Shown: positions 1-5,771, counted from the stretch's first letter. The stretch is 6,130 bases of DNA from Bacteroidota bacterium (GCA_023386395.1 JAEWJV010000416.1:1-6130), one strand, 5' to 3'. The notes: generated by a model not told the origin, from the sequence alone. Numbers and translations are program-made.

Positions 1-84
1 GTATCAACCAAAGAAGAAGCAATAGAATTAATTCCAATGGGTGCTGCGAGATTGCGCATCTCAGCTATTCCTGTAGTGGAGTAG
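1..84 (+). CDS. C-terminal end of an upstream protein, possibly a carbohydrate-active enzyme (partial)
   Basis: Frame 1 is open from the window edge and ends at TAG (82-84), giving 27 residues that finish with IELIPMGAARLRISAIPVVE. The tail is compact and has alternating hydrophobic residues, as expected of a last beta-strand. A pattern of the type 'L(I/V)P-G-(A/T)-LRIS-FP' is, from memory, common at the C-terminal end of large secreted Bacteroidota glycosidase-like proteins with six-hairpin or GH127-like folds. That would fit the neighbouring glycosidases, but 27 residues cannot settle the family. The start and catalytic domain lie outside the window. That this is the true end of a gene is fairly safe, because the reading frame, composition and following repeat-rich gap all agree. 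The functional guess is weak. Confidence 0.6.
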   Translation, partial: VSTKEEAIELIPMGAARLRISAIPVVE

Positions 85-88
85 CAGC

Positions 89-120
89 CCAACTTAATCC
101 TTCCTAAGGGAAGGACTTGG
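89..120. repeat. Palindromic intergenic repeat, family B copy 1
   Basis: The perfect arms TCCTTCC (98-104) and GGAAGGA (109-115) surround a 4-base loop, and an outer pair CCAA (89-92)/TTGG (117-120) extends the hairpin. It begins 4 bases after the upstream stop codon. The right half and its flank (GGGAAGGACTTGGAAGAG, from 108) resemble the right half of the element at 213-240, so the two are probably copies of one interspersed family. There is no T-run after it, so it is not a classic intrinsic terminator. Confidence 0.6.
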
Positions 121-195
121 AAGAGCGTGAAATTTTAGGAAGTTTTATTTAATTAAGTTCTTATAATTTAAAAGCAGGTGCAATAAAAGATTAAT

Positions 196-212
196 CCCTG
201 CCAGTGACAGGG
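196..212. repeat. Short near-palindrome next to family B copy 2
   Basis: CCCTG (196-200) and CAGGG (208-212) are perfect inverted arms. The whole 17 bases read as CCCTGCCA-G-TGACAGGG, palindromic apart from one mismatched pair. It abuts the following repeat directly and may be part of the same composite element. It could also be a protein-binding operator, but nothing in the sequence identifies a regulator. Confidence 0.4.
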
Positions 213-255
213 CCAAGCCCTTCCCTTCGGGAGGATTTGGGAGAAACTTTTTCTC
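213..255. repeat. Palindromic intergenic repeat, family B copy 2, with an attached small hairpin
   Basis: TCCC (222-225) pairs with GGGA (229-232) around a 3-base loop. Beyond a bulged T221 the stem continues from 213-220 with 233-240 (CCAAG.. against ..TTTGG), with one mismatch and one G-T wobble. The right half GGGAGGATTTGGGAGA matches copy 1 (from 108) with small changes. Directly after it, GAGAAA (241-246) and TTTCTC (250-255) form a perfect 6-bp hairpin with a 3-base loop. The arrangement resembles composite intergenic palindromes in other bacteria, although the family itself is identified only by these two copies. Confidence 0.55.
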
Positions 256-271
256 ATAAGCAGTTGTTTAA

Positions 272-332
272 TGAGGGGAGAGCAGTAAATAAATTTTTAG
301 TCGTGAAAATTTATTCTTCCCTCACTTTTTTT
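272..332 (+). terminator. Strong terminator-like hairpin with T7 tail, upstream of the first GH2 gene
   Basis: TGAGGGGAG (272-280) pairs with CTTCCCTCA (316-324), with a single G-T wobble. After a 7-base bulge on the left (281-287), AATAAATTTT (288-297) pairs perfectly with AAAATTTATT (306-315) around an 8-base loop. The 19-bp structure is followed by C and seven T (326-332), the layout of a Rho-independent terminator on the + strand. It would end the upstream transcript about 190 bases after its stop codon. It sits only 64 bases before the GH2 start, so if that gene has its own promoter upstream of the hairpin, it could act as a leader attenuator instead. Confidence 0.65.
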
Positions 333-396
333 AATGATGAAAAGAAGCAGGCGACGCAAAAACGCCGGGCTGTATTATAAACGATAAATCTTATTA

Positions 397-2232
397 ATGA
401 AAAAATTTTTAGCATTTGTATTAGTTGCAGCAGGTAGTGTTGGCGTTGCGCTGGCACAGGATAATTCATGGCATATAGTTGGCGGGAAAATTAAATCCCC
501 CTGGGCGGATAGCGTAACTACTACCAGTGTTTTACCTGATTATCCACGCCCCCAACTGCAAAGGAATGGATGGCAAAACTTAAACGGACTTTGGCAATAC
601 AGCATACTGCCAAAAGCTGAAGGTGAAGTGATGCCATCCACTTTTCAGGGAAATATTTTAGTGCCGTTTTGTATTGAATCTGCATTATCCGGCGTTGGCA
701 AAACAGTTGGTAAAGACAGCGTGTTGTGGTATAAAACAACATTCAGCATTAATACAAAAACAAAGGGTAAAAAAATATTGCTGCATTTTGGTGCTGTTGA
801 CTGGCGTGCCGATGTTTATGTGAACGGCAATAAAGTTACAACACATGAAGGCGGCTTCGATCCTTTCAGTGTTGATATAACTTCTGCATTAAAGAAGGGC
901 AGTAAACAGGAGCTTGCCGTGCATGTGTGGGATCCTACAGATGAAGGCCCGCAGCCACGTGGCAAACAGGTGGTAAATCCGCATGGTAGTTGGTACACGC
1001 CTGTAACCGGTATATGGCAAACAGTTTGGATGGAAACTGTTCCTGAAACATATATTGTTTCAACCAAACAAACACCCGATCTTGATGCTAAAACCATTAC
1101 AGTAACAACGGCGGCAGAAAATTTATTGCCCGGCGATCTTATACATATAAGCGCCTGGAAGGGCGGTGAAAAGGTTGCTGAAAAATCAGGCACGAATGCA
1201 ACCATGTCTTTGCCGGTTGATAACCCTGAAGCATGGTCGCCTTCCAATCCTTTTTTATATGACCTGAAGGTTTCGATTGAGCGCAAAGGCAAAACAGTTG
1301 ATGAGGTAAAAAGTTATTTTGCCATGCGTAAAATATCGGTTGCACCCGATGCAAACGGTATTTTAAAAATGATGCTCAACAATAAATTCTTATTCCAGTT
1401 TGGCCCGCTCGACCAGGGTTGGTGGCCCGATGGCTTATATACTGCACCAACAGATGCTGCCTTAAAATTCGATATAGAAAAAACAAAAGAGATGGGCTTT
1501 AATATGATACGCAAGCATATTAAAGTAGAGCCTGCACGCTGGTATTTTTACTGCGACAGCATTGGTATGCTGGTATGGCAGGATATGCCAAGCGGTGATT
1601 TAGGTAACCACTGGGAAACCAGGCCAGGCGTATTAGGCCGTGCAACCGATAAGGAACGCACACCTGAAAGTGAAGGCTATTACCGTAAAGAATGGAACGT
1701 TATAATTGATGCATTATATAATTTTCCAAGCATTGTTTCATGGCAGCCTTTTAATGAAGCCTGGGGGCAATTTAAAACAGTTGAAATAACAGAATGGACG
1801 ATGAAGAAAGACCCCACAAGGTTGGTGAACAGCGCCAGTGGCGGCAATTTTTATCTAACCGGTCATGTCATCGATTTACATAATTATCCCGATCCTGCCA
1901 TGCCGCGCCCGGAGGTGTTTTGTGCAAAACAAGCATTGGTGTTGGGTGAATATGGCGGGCTTGGGTTACCTGTTGAAGGCCATTTATGGCAGGAGAAAAA
2001 CTGGGGTTATCAAAGCTTTAAAGCAAAAGATAGTTTATTTATTCGTTATAGCGGCATGGACGACCGGCTCGCTGAATTGATCAGGCATGGTTTATCGGCT
2101 GCGGTTTATACGCAAACAACAGATGTGGAAGGTGAAATAAATGGTTTTATGACGTATGACAGGAAAGTAATGAAGATGCCAATAGACAAATTGAAAGCGG
2201 CGAACGAAAAATTATATACAATAACGGAATAG
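397..2232 (+). CDS. Secreted glycoside hydrolase family 2 enzyme (beta-galactosidase/beta-glucuronidase-like), paralog 1
   Basis: A 611-residue GH2-type exo-glycosidase, a retaining enzyme that removes a terminal sugar; the exact sugar cannot be told. A Sec signal peptide covers residues 1-20 (MKKF..., cleavage VALA|Q), so the enzyme is exported, presumably to the periplasm. Domains in order are a sugar-binding jelly roll (about 45-215, with YPRPQLQR and NLNGLWQY at its start and TGIWQTVW near its end), an Ig-like sandwich (about 216-325, with AWSPSNPFLYDL), and a TIM barrel (about 326-611). The acid/base is E454 in WQPFNEAWG and the nucleophile is E518 in VLGEYGG. Instead of the usual GH2 'R-SHYP' motif it has IRKHIKVEP (371-379), followed by VWQDMP (393-398); the WQD part recalls GH2 beta-mannosidases. 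ATG 397 is chosen because it starts the signal peptide. A 68-base gap separates it from its paralog, suggesting joint transcription. Confidence 0.93.
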   Translation: MKKFLAFVLVAAGSVGVALAQDNSWHIVGGKIKSPWADSVTTTSVLPDYPRPQLQRNGWQNLNGLWQYSILPKAEGEVMPSTFQGNILVPFCIESALSGVGKTVGKDSVLWYKTTFSINTKTKGKKILLHFGAVDWRADVYVNGNKVTTHEGGFDPFSVDITSALKKGSKQELAVHVWDPTDEGPQPRGKQVVNPHGSWYTPVTGIWQTVWMETVPETYIVSTKQTPDLDAKTITVTTAAENLLPGDLIHISAWKGGEKVAEKSGTNATMSLPVDNPEAWSPSNPFLYDLKVSIERKGKTVDEVKSYFAMRKISVAPDANGILKMMLNNKFLFQFGPLDQGWWPDGLYTAPTDAALKFDIEKTKEMGFNMIRKHIKVEPARWYFYCDSIGMLVWQDMPSGDLGNHWETRPGVLGRATDKERTPESEGYYRKEWNVIIDALYNFPSIVSWQPFNEAWGQFKTVEITEWTMKKDPTRLVNSASGGNFYLTGHVIDLHNYPDPAMPRPEVFCAKQALVLGEYGGLGLPVEGHLWQEKNWGYQSFKAKDSLFIRYSGMDDRLAELIRHGLSAAVYTQTTDVEGEINGFMTYDRKVMKMPIDKLKAANEKLYTITE

Positions 2233-2244
2233 TACAACGAACAC

Positions 2245-2277
2245 AGACCTATAAGGTTTCAAAAACCTTATAGGTCT
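2245..2277. repeat. Perfect 15-bp hairpin, family A copy 1, between the two GH2 genes
   Basis: AGACCTATAAGGTTT (2245-2259) and its exact reverse complement (2263-2277) enclose the loop CAA. It starts 12 bases after the first GH2 stop and ends 23 bases before the second GH2 ATG. The following bases (TTATTG) are not a proper T-run, so it is a weak terminator at best. It could stabilise the 3' end of the upstream message, lower expression of the next gene, or be an interspersed repeat. A near-identical element lies at 4111-4143. Confidence 0.85.
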
Positions 2278-2300
2278 TTATTGAAGCTGATAATAATTTG

Positions 2301-4106
2301 ATGCAACATTTTTATTCATTATTTCTTATAGTATTTGTATCAGCTTCATCCAACTTGCTGGCGCAAACAAAAGTTGTGATGAAGACGCCATTTACAGATG
2401 CTGCAGAAAAAGCTCCAATGCCTTTTCCTGAATATCCGCGTCCGCAAATGCAACGCGATGATTGGATGAACTTAAATGGAACATGGGATTATATTGGTGG
2501 TAAAAATGTAATGGCTGTCATTGCTGCAACACAGCCACCATCGTTTGATAAAGCTGAAAAAATTAAAGTCCCTTATCCGCCTGAATCATATTTATCGGGT
2601 ATTCAAAGAAAGCAGGAAATAAACATGTGGTACAAACGTACATTCACATTACCATCATCTTACAATGGTAAACATGTGTTGTTGAATTTTGACGCCGCAG
2701 ATTATCAAACAGTCGTCTTCATTAATAATAAAAAAGCAGGAACACATACCGGTGGATATGATGCTTTCAGCTTTGATATCACATCTTATTTGCAAAGCGG
2801 CGAGAACACAATTGTTGTTGGTGTACAGGATAAAAACGATGGCCGTTCAGTATCTGGTAAAAATGGCCCGCGTGGTGATTATACTTTTACTTCAGGCATT
2901 TGGCAAACCGTTTGGCTGGAACCGGTTTCAGCAAATTATATTCAAAGTATCCGTTTAACGCCTGATGTTGTAAATAAAAAACTTTCAATAAAAATTATTA
3001 CCAATAACGATGCACCGGTTGTTGCAATTGCTTCTTCTCAGAAAAAAGAAATTGCAACTGCAAATGGTAAAAGCAATAAAGAATTTTCAATCAACATAAC
3101 TGACCCGGTTTTATGGTCGCCTGAAAATCCTTTTTTGTATGATCTGAAAATTCAGTTAAAAGACCAGTCGGGCAAAACACAAGACGAGATCAATAGCTAT
3201 TTTGGCATGCGTTCAATAACATTGGGTAATGTGAATGGTGTGAAAAGGACTTTGCTCAACGGTGAATTTGTATTGCAACTGGGTTTATTAGACCAGGGTT
3301 ATTGGCCCGATGGAATTTATACAGCACCAACCGATGATGCTTTAAAATTTGATATTGAAGAAAGCAAGAAGGCCGGCTTCAATCTTATCCGCAAGCACAT
3401 GAAAACGGAACCCCAGCGTTGGTATTACTGGTGTGATAAAATGGGTTTAATGGTTTGGCAGGATATGCCCTGTATCTGGTACCAGGATGAAGATGCCGCT
3501 GTTGTACGCAGCCGCTTTCGCCAGGAATGGAAAGAAATAATTGATGAACATTATAATGCGCCATCCATTGTTACATGGGTTCCGTTCAATGAAAACTGGG
3601 GTGCATTTGATGTGAAAGAAATCACTACCTGGACAAAGCAATATGATCAGTCAAGATTGGTAAACGGTAACTCCGGGTTCAACAATAACCCCTCTTACCA
3701 AAAAGCCTATGGTGATCCTGGCAATGGAGATTATGTGGATACGCATATTTATGTTGGGCCATATGGCGCATCAGTTCCTGATAAAAATCGTGCTGCGTCT
3801 TTAGGCGAATTTGGTGGTGTTGGTTTGTTTGTGCGTGGTCATTTATATCCTGTTGCCAACAATGCCTATGATATGATGGCAACAAAAGAAGATCTTACCA
3901 ATAAATATGTTTTGCTATTAAATGAAGTGGAGCAGTTAGTGAAGTATAAAGGTTTAAGCGTTGCGATCTATACGCAAACAACCGATGTTGAACATGAGAT
4001 TAATGGTATTCTCACATACGACAGGCAGGTTGAGAAAATGGATTATAATAAAGTGCATGACATAAACGACGCTGTTATAAAAAGTAGTAAGGGGTTGAAT
4101 AAATAA
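2301..4106 (+). CDS. Secreted glycoside hydrolase family 2 enzyme, paralog 2
   Basis: A 601-residue GH2-type exo-glycosidase with the same architecture as the preceding gene: jelly roll (about 40-205, EYPRPQMQR, NLNGTWDY, SGIWQTVW), Ig-like domain (about 206-315, LWSPENPFLYDL), and TIM barrel (about 316-601). The acid/base is E431 in WVPFNENWG and the nucleophile is E503 in SLGEFGG. Across the barrel stretch 328-390 it matches residues 336-398 of paralog 1 at 45 of 63 positions. The signal peptide is residues 1-21 (LLA|Q), but its N-region (MQHF) has no Lys or Arg, which is unusual. A TTG at 2298 directly precedes the ATG; ATG is preferred, and the choice changes only one residue. Only 23 bases separate hairpin 2245-2277 from the ATG, leaving no room for a full promoter after the hairpin, so read-through from the upstream GH2 gene is likely. 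Its substrate is unknown and probably differs from that of paralog 1. Confidence 0.93.
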   Translation: MQHFYSLFLIVFVSASSNLLAQTKVVMKTPFTDAAEKAPMPFPEYPRPQMQRDDWMNLNGTWDYIGGKNVMAVIAATQPPSFDKAEKIKVPYPPESYLSGIQRKQEINMWYKRTFTLPSSYNGKHVLLNFDAADYQTVVFINNKKAGTHTGGYDAFSFDITSYLQSGENTIVVGVQDKNDGRSVSGKNGPRGDYTFTSGIWQTVWLEPVSANYIQSIRLTPDVVNKKLSIKIITNNDAPVVAIASSQKKEIATANGKSNKEFSINITDPVLWSPENPFLYDLKIQLKDQSGKTQDEINSYFGMRSITLGNVNGVKRTLLNGEFVLQLGLLDQGYWPDGIYTAPTDDALKFDIEESKKAGFNLIRKHMKTEPQRWYYWCDKMGLMVWQDMPCIWYQDEDAAVVRSRFRQEWKEIIDEHYNAPSIVTWVPFNENWGAFDVKEITTWTKQYDQSRLVNGNSGFNNNPSYQKAYGDPGNGDYVDTHIYVGPYGASVPDKNRAASLGEFGGVGLFVRGHLYPVANNAYDMMATKEDLTNKYVLLLNEVEQLVKYKGLSVAIYTQTTDVEHEINGILTYDRQVEKMDYNKVHDINDAVIKSSKGLNK

Positions 4107-4110
4107 ATGC

Positions 4111-4143
4111 AGACCTAACAGGTTTTCAAAACCTGTTAGGTCT
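4111..4143. repeat. Perfect hairpin, family A copy 2, after the second GH2 gene
   Basis: AGACCTAACAGGTTTT (4111-4126) is followed, after one C, by its exact reverse complement (4128-4143); as RNA this would fold as a 15-bp stem with a 3-base loop. It starts 4 bases after the GH2 stop codon. Compared with 2245-2277, two stem positions differ (T-A to A-T and A-T to C-G) and both are compensated. No T-run follows (TGAAAAG). It is probably a 3' end stabilising or weak terminating hairpin, or a dispersed repeat. Confidence 0.85.
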
Positions 4144-4146
4144 TGA

Positions 4147-4196
4147 AAAGTCAAAGACTTTGCGCATAGCAACTGTGAAGTCTCCAGACTTCGCAG
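4147..4196. repeat. Two adjacent small palindromes (GAAGTCT..AGACTTC element)
   Basis: AAAGTC (4147-4152) and GACTTT (4156-4161) form a 6-bp hairpin. It is followed by CTGTGAAGTCT (4173-4183) and AGACTTCGCAG (4186-4196), an 11-bp inverted repeat with one T-G wobble and only two bases between the arms. The AGACTT/AAGTCT core recurs in both, so they may be parts of one element. A 2-base spacer is too tight for a normal RNA loop, so the innermost pairs would open. No coding potential is seen here. Confidence 0.55.
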
Positions 4197-4257
4197 AGCA
4201 AGTTCTTTTAATAACGTTGATGTTTTAAAGTGATTATTATTAGTAATGTTCTTTGAA

Positions 4258-4338
4258 CGTCATGTCGAGGTAACGAGACATCTCCAGAATTTGAAGTTGT
4301 TGATACTTTAAGAGATTTCTCCTGTCGTCGAAATGACG
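4258..4338. repeat. Long imperfect inverted repeat (CGTCATGTCGA ... TCGAAATGACG)
   Basis: The arm at 4258-4284 is matched in inverted orientation by 4312-4338: 21 of 27 positions pair, including the terminal CGTCAT/ATGACG and the GAGA-ATCTC core. The 27-base centre (4285-4311) is AT-rich. TCGA-containing elements of this type, ending in an ATGAC-like motif, are in my recollection frequent dispersed intergenic sequences in Bacteroidota genomes; that is memory, not a search. The element has no open reading frame and no T-run, so it is more likely a non-autonomous repeat than a gene or a terminator. Confidence 0.65.
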
Positions 4339-4508
4339 ATCGATGTGGTTGATTGAATTCGATTAACGTTTTAAAACTGCAACCCATCGCTGCTATGAAA
4401 ATATGCAGCACAAGGGAGTCCACGATTAAAATCGGGATAGATGACACAACGGAAGCTTAATAGAAGTTCATTGGTTGAAAACATAAAAAATGAAAATTTA
4501 ATCCTGAA
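4339..4508. other. Gene-free tract upstream of the GH-A lipoprotein, with two small inverted repeats
   Basis: This is the rest of the 402-base gap between the second GH2 and the lipoprotein gene. It holds GCTGC (4389-4393)/GCAGC (4405-4409), whose stem can be lengthened by TAT/ATA with one bulge around a GAAA loop, and CGATT (4423-4427)/AATCG (4430-4434). I see no gene and no match to the Bacteroidota promoter pattern TAnnTTTG with an upstream TTG. The promoter of the next gene should lie in this gap, but I cannot place it. The tract 4380-4460 is richer in G and C than the 50 bases just before the ATG and may be a remnant of another repeat. Confidence 0.4.
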
Positions 4509-5612
4509 ATGATGAAGAAATATTTATTACCGCTGTTAATGATTGTTGTTGCTGCATCGTGCGGGCAGCAGGAGAACAAAAGTGAAGATACAAGTACAAC
4601 CACAAGCGATTCCACAAAAGAACGGGAAGTGTGGAGTAAAGAAAAAGCAAATGACTGGTACGCAACAAAAGGTTGGCTGGCTGGCAGTAATTTCACGCCC
4701 AGCTCGGCTATTAACCAGCTTGAGTTCTGGCAGGCTGAAACATTTGATACAGCAACAATTGACAAAGAATTAGGTTATGCTGAAGGCATTGGTTTTAATG
4801 TAATGCGCGTGTTTTTGCACCACCTGGCATGGCAGGTGGATAAGGAAGGTTTTAAACAAAGAATGAATGAATATTTATCCATTGCTGATAAACATCATAT
4901 CAGTACCATGTTTGTGTTTTTTGATGATTGCTGGAACCCGACATACAGTGCCGGCAAACAACCGGAACCAAAAACGGGTATTCATAATTCAGGCTGGGTG
5001 CGCGATCCGGGAGATTTGTATTATACTGATTCCACATTGGTAGATACACTGCAGGCTTATGTAAAAGATGTGCTTACAACTTTTAAAAATGATAAACGCA
5101 TTTTATTGTGGGATTTGTACAATGAACCAGGCAACTCAGGATATGGCAACAAGAGCATGACACTGCTCTCAAAAGCATTTTCATGGGGCAGGCAAATTAA
5201 TCCTGATCAGCCTTTATCTGCAGGCGTTTGGAAGCCTGAGCTTACCGATTTAAATAAATTTCAGTTAGAGAACTCTGATGTTATCACTTATCATAACTAT
5301 AACAAAGAAGATGAGCATGCAAAAGTGATCGATTCACTTAAGAAATATGGCCGCCCTTTAATATGCACTGAATATATGGCACGCACAAGAGGCAGCCTGT
5401 TCAGCAACATCATGCCTTTGCTCAAGAAGGAAAATGTTGGCGCTATCAACTGGGGACTGGTGGCAGGAAAAACGAATACCATGTATGCATGGGATACGCC
5501 AATGCCCGATGGAAAAGAACCAAAGATTTGGTTTCATGAAATTTTCAGGAAAGATGGCACGCCATATAGTGAGGATCAAGTGAAGCTGATAAAGTCATTA
5601 ACCGGTAAATAA
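4509..5612 (+). CDS. Lipoprotein glycoside hydrolase of clan GH-A (GH5/cellulase-like)
   Basis: A 367-residue single-domain (beta/alpha)8-barrel glycosidase of the type often labelled cellulase-family or 1,4-beta-xylanase in Bacteroidota; the true substrate is unknown. The N-terminus is a lipoprotein signal: MMKKYLLPLL core, lipobox AAS|C with the acylated Cys at residue 18, then a polar linker rich in Ser/Thr/Asp/Glu (19-40). The acidic and polar residues soon after the Cys would allow outer-membrane or surface export, but this is inference. The barrel starts around KGWLAGSNFTP (53-63). The acid/base is E206 in WDLYNEPG and the probable nucleophile is E288 in ICTEYMA, with the supporting H262 in YHNY and W316-like INWG near the end. 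Two ATGs (4509 and 4512) are in tandem and either could start. No strong ribosome site is seen. The 402-base repeat-rich gap upstream suggests its own promoter. Confidence 0.9.
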   Translation: MMKKYLLPLLMIVVAASCGQQENKSEDTSTTTSDSTKEREVWSKEKANDWYATKGWLAGSNFTPSSAINQLEFWQAETFDTATIDKELGYAEGIGFNVMRVFLHHLAWQVDKEGFKQRMNEYLSIADKHHISTMFVFFDDCWNPTYSAGKQPEPKTGIHNSGWVRDPGDLYYTDSTLVDTLQAYVKDVLTTFKNDKRILLWDLYNEPGNSGYGNKSMTLLSKAFSWGRQINPDQPLSAGVWKPELTDLNKFQLENSDVITYHNYNKEDEHAKVIDSLKKYGRPLICTEYMARTRGSLFSNIMPLLKKENVGAINWGLVAGKTNTMYAWDTPMPDGKEPKIWFHEIFRKDGTPYSEDQVKLIKSLTGK

Positions 5613-5613
5613 A

Positions 5614-5648
5614 CGACCTCTGCACCCGGAGTGGGGCTTTGTAAGTCG
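5614..5648 (+). terminator. Weak hairpin after the GH-A lipoprotein gene
   Basis: GCACCC (5622-5627) and GGGGC (5633-5637) form a 5-bp GC-rich stem with one bulged A, followed by TTTG. An outer CGAC (5614-5617)/GTCG (5645-5648) pair frames it. It starts two bases after the stop codon, a fitting place for a terminator, but the stem is short and the T-run is only three bases. It may equally be a degraded copy of an intergenic repeat. Confidence 0.3.
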
Positions 5649-5734
5649 CTGGAAACTGATAGTTCAAAACAATTTTTAAAACAAAAATTAAACAATGCTT
5701 CTTGAAATAATATAATGTTATTACACAGAGGCAT

Positions 5735-5756
5735 CCCTCGCCACTTGTGGAGAGGG
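5735..5756. repeat. Palindromic repeat in the leader of the glutaminase-like gene
   Basis: CCCTC (5735-5739) pairs with GAGGG (5752-5756), and inside it CCAC (5741-5744) pairs with GTGG (5747-5750), with one G/A mismatch between the two stems. The 3' flank AACGAGGGTGAGGTT runs straight into the ATG at 5772. Elements of this look (CCTC-CCAC..GTGG-GAGGG followed by GGGTGAGG) are, as I recall, dispersed in Bacteroidota genomes. The hairpin ends 15 bases before the start codon. Confidence 0.6.
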
Positions 5757-5759
5757 AAC

Positions 5760-5769
5760 GAGGGTGAGG
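5760..5769 (+). promoter_or_regulatory. Possible ribosome binding site supplied by the repeat flank
   Basis: GAGGG (5760-5764) ends 7 bases before ATG 5772, a usual Shine-Dalgarno distance, and a second GAGG (5766-5769) lies only 2 bases before it. The other starts in this window lack such a purine-rich block. Bacteroidota often do without Shine-Dalgarno pairing, so its use is uncertain. Confidence 0.35.
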
Positions 5770-5771
5770 TT

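Noticed and set aside
816..1292. A 158-codon open frame on the minus strand inside the first GH2 gene
   Set aside because: It lies wholly opposite a well-supported GH2 coding region, is rich in Cys, Ser and Pro with no recognisable domain, and has no own leader; it is a frame shadow.
2298..2300. TTG as the start of the second GH2 gene
   Set aside because: An ATG follows immediately in frame and gives essentially the same signal peptide; nothing favours the rarer start codon.
4241..4255. TAATGTTCTTTG as a possible Bacteroidota -7 promoter element
   Set aside because: The four bases before TTTG are GTTC rather than TAnn, and it lies about 250 bases before the next start inside the repeat cluster.
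4258..4338. The long inverted repeat as the end of an insertion sequence or as a CRISPR unit
   Set aside because: There is no transposase frame nearby, the arms are only 27 bases apart, and there is no series of regularly spaced direct repeats.
4457..4765. A 102-codon minus-strand open frame over the start of the lipoprotein gene
   Set aside because: It is antisense to the signal peptide and start of the GH-A gene, and its hydrophobic composition follows from that strand; no family resemblance.
5711..5716. TATAAT resembling a sigma-70 -10 box before the glutaminase-like gene
   Set aside because: No -35 box at the right distance, and Bacteroidota primary sigma factors prefer a TAnnTTTG-type -7 element; in such AT-rich sequence it can arise by chance.
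5715..5771. Upstream in-frame ATG as the start of the glutaminase-like protein
   Set aside because: It would put 19 residues encoded by a palindromic repeat before a normal signal peptide and spoil its N-terminal position.
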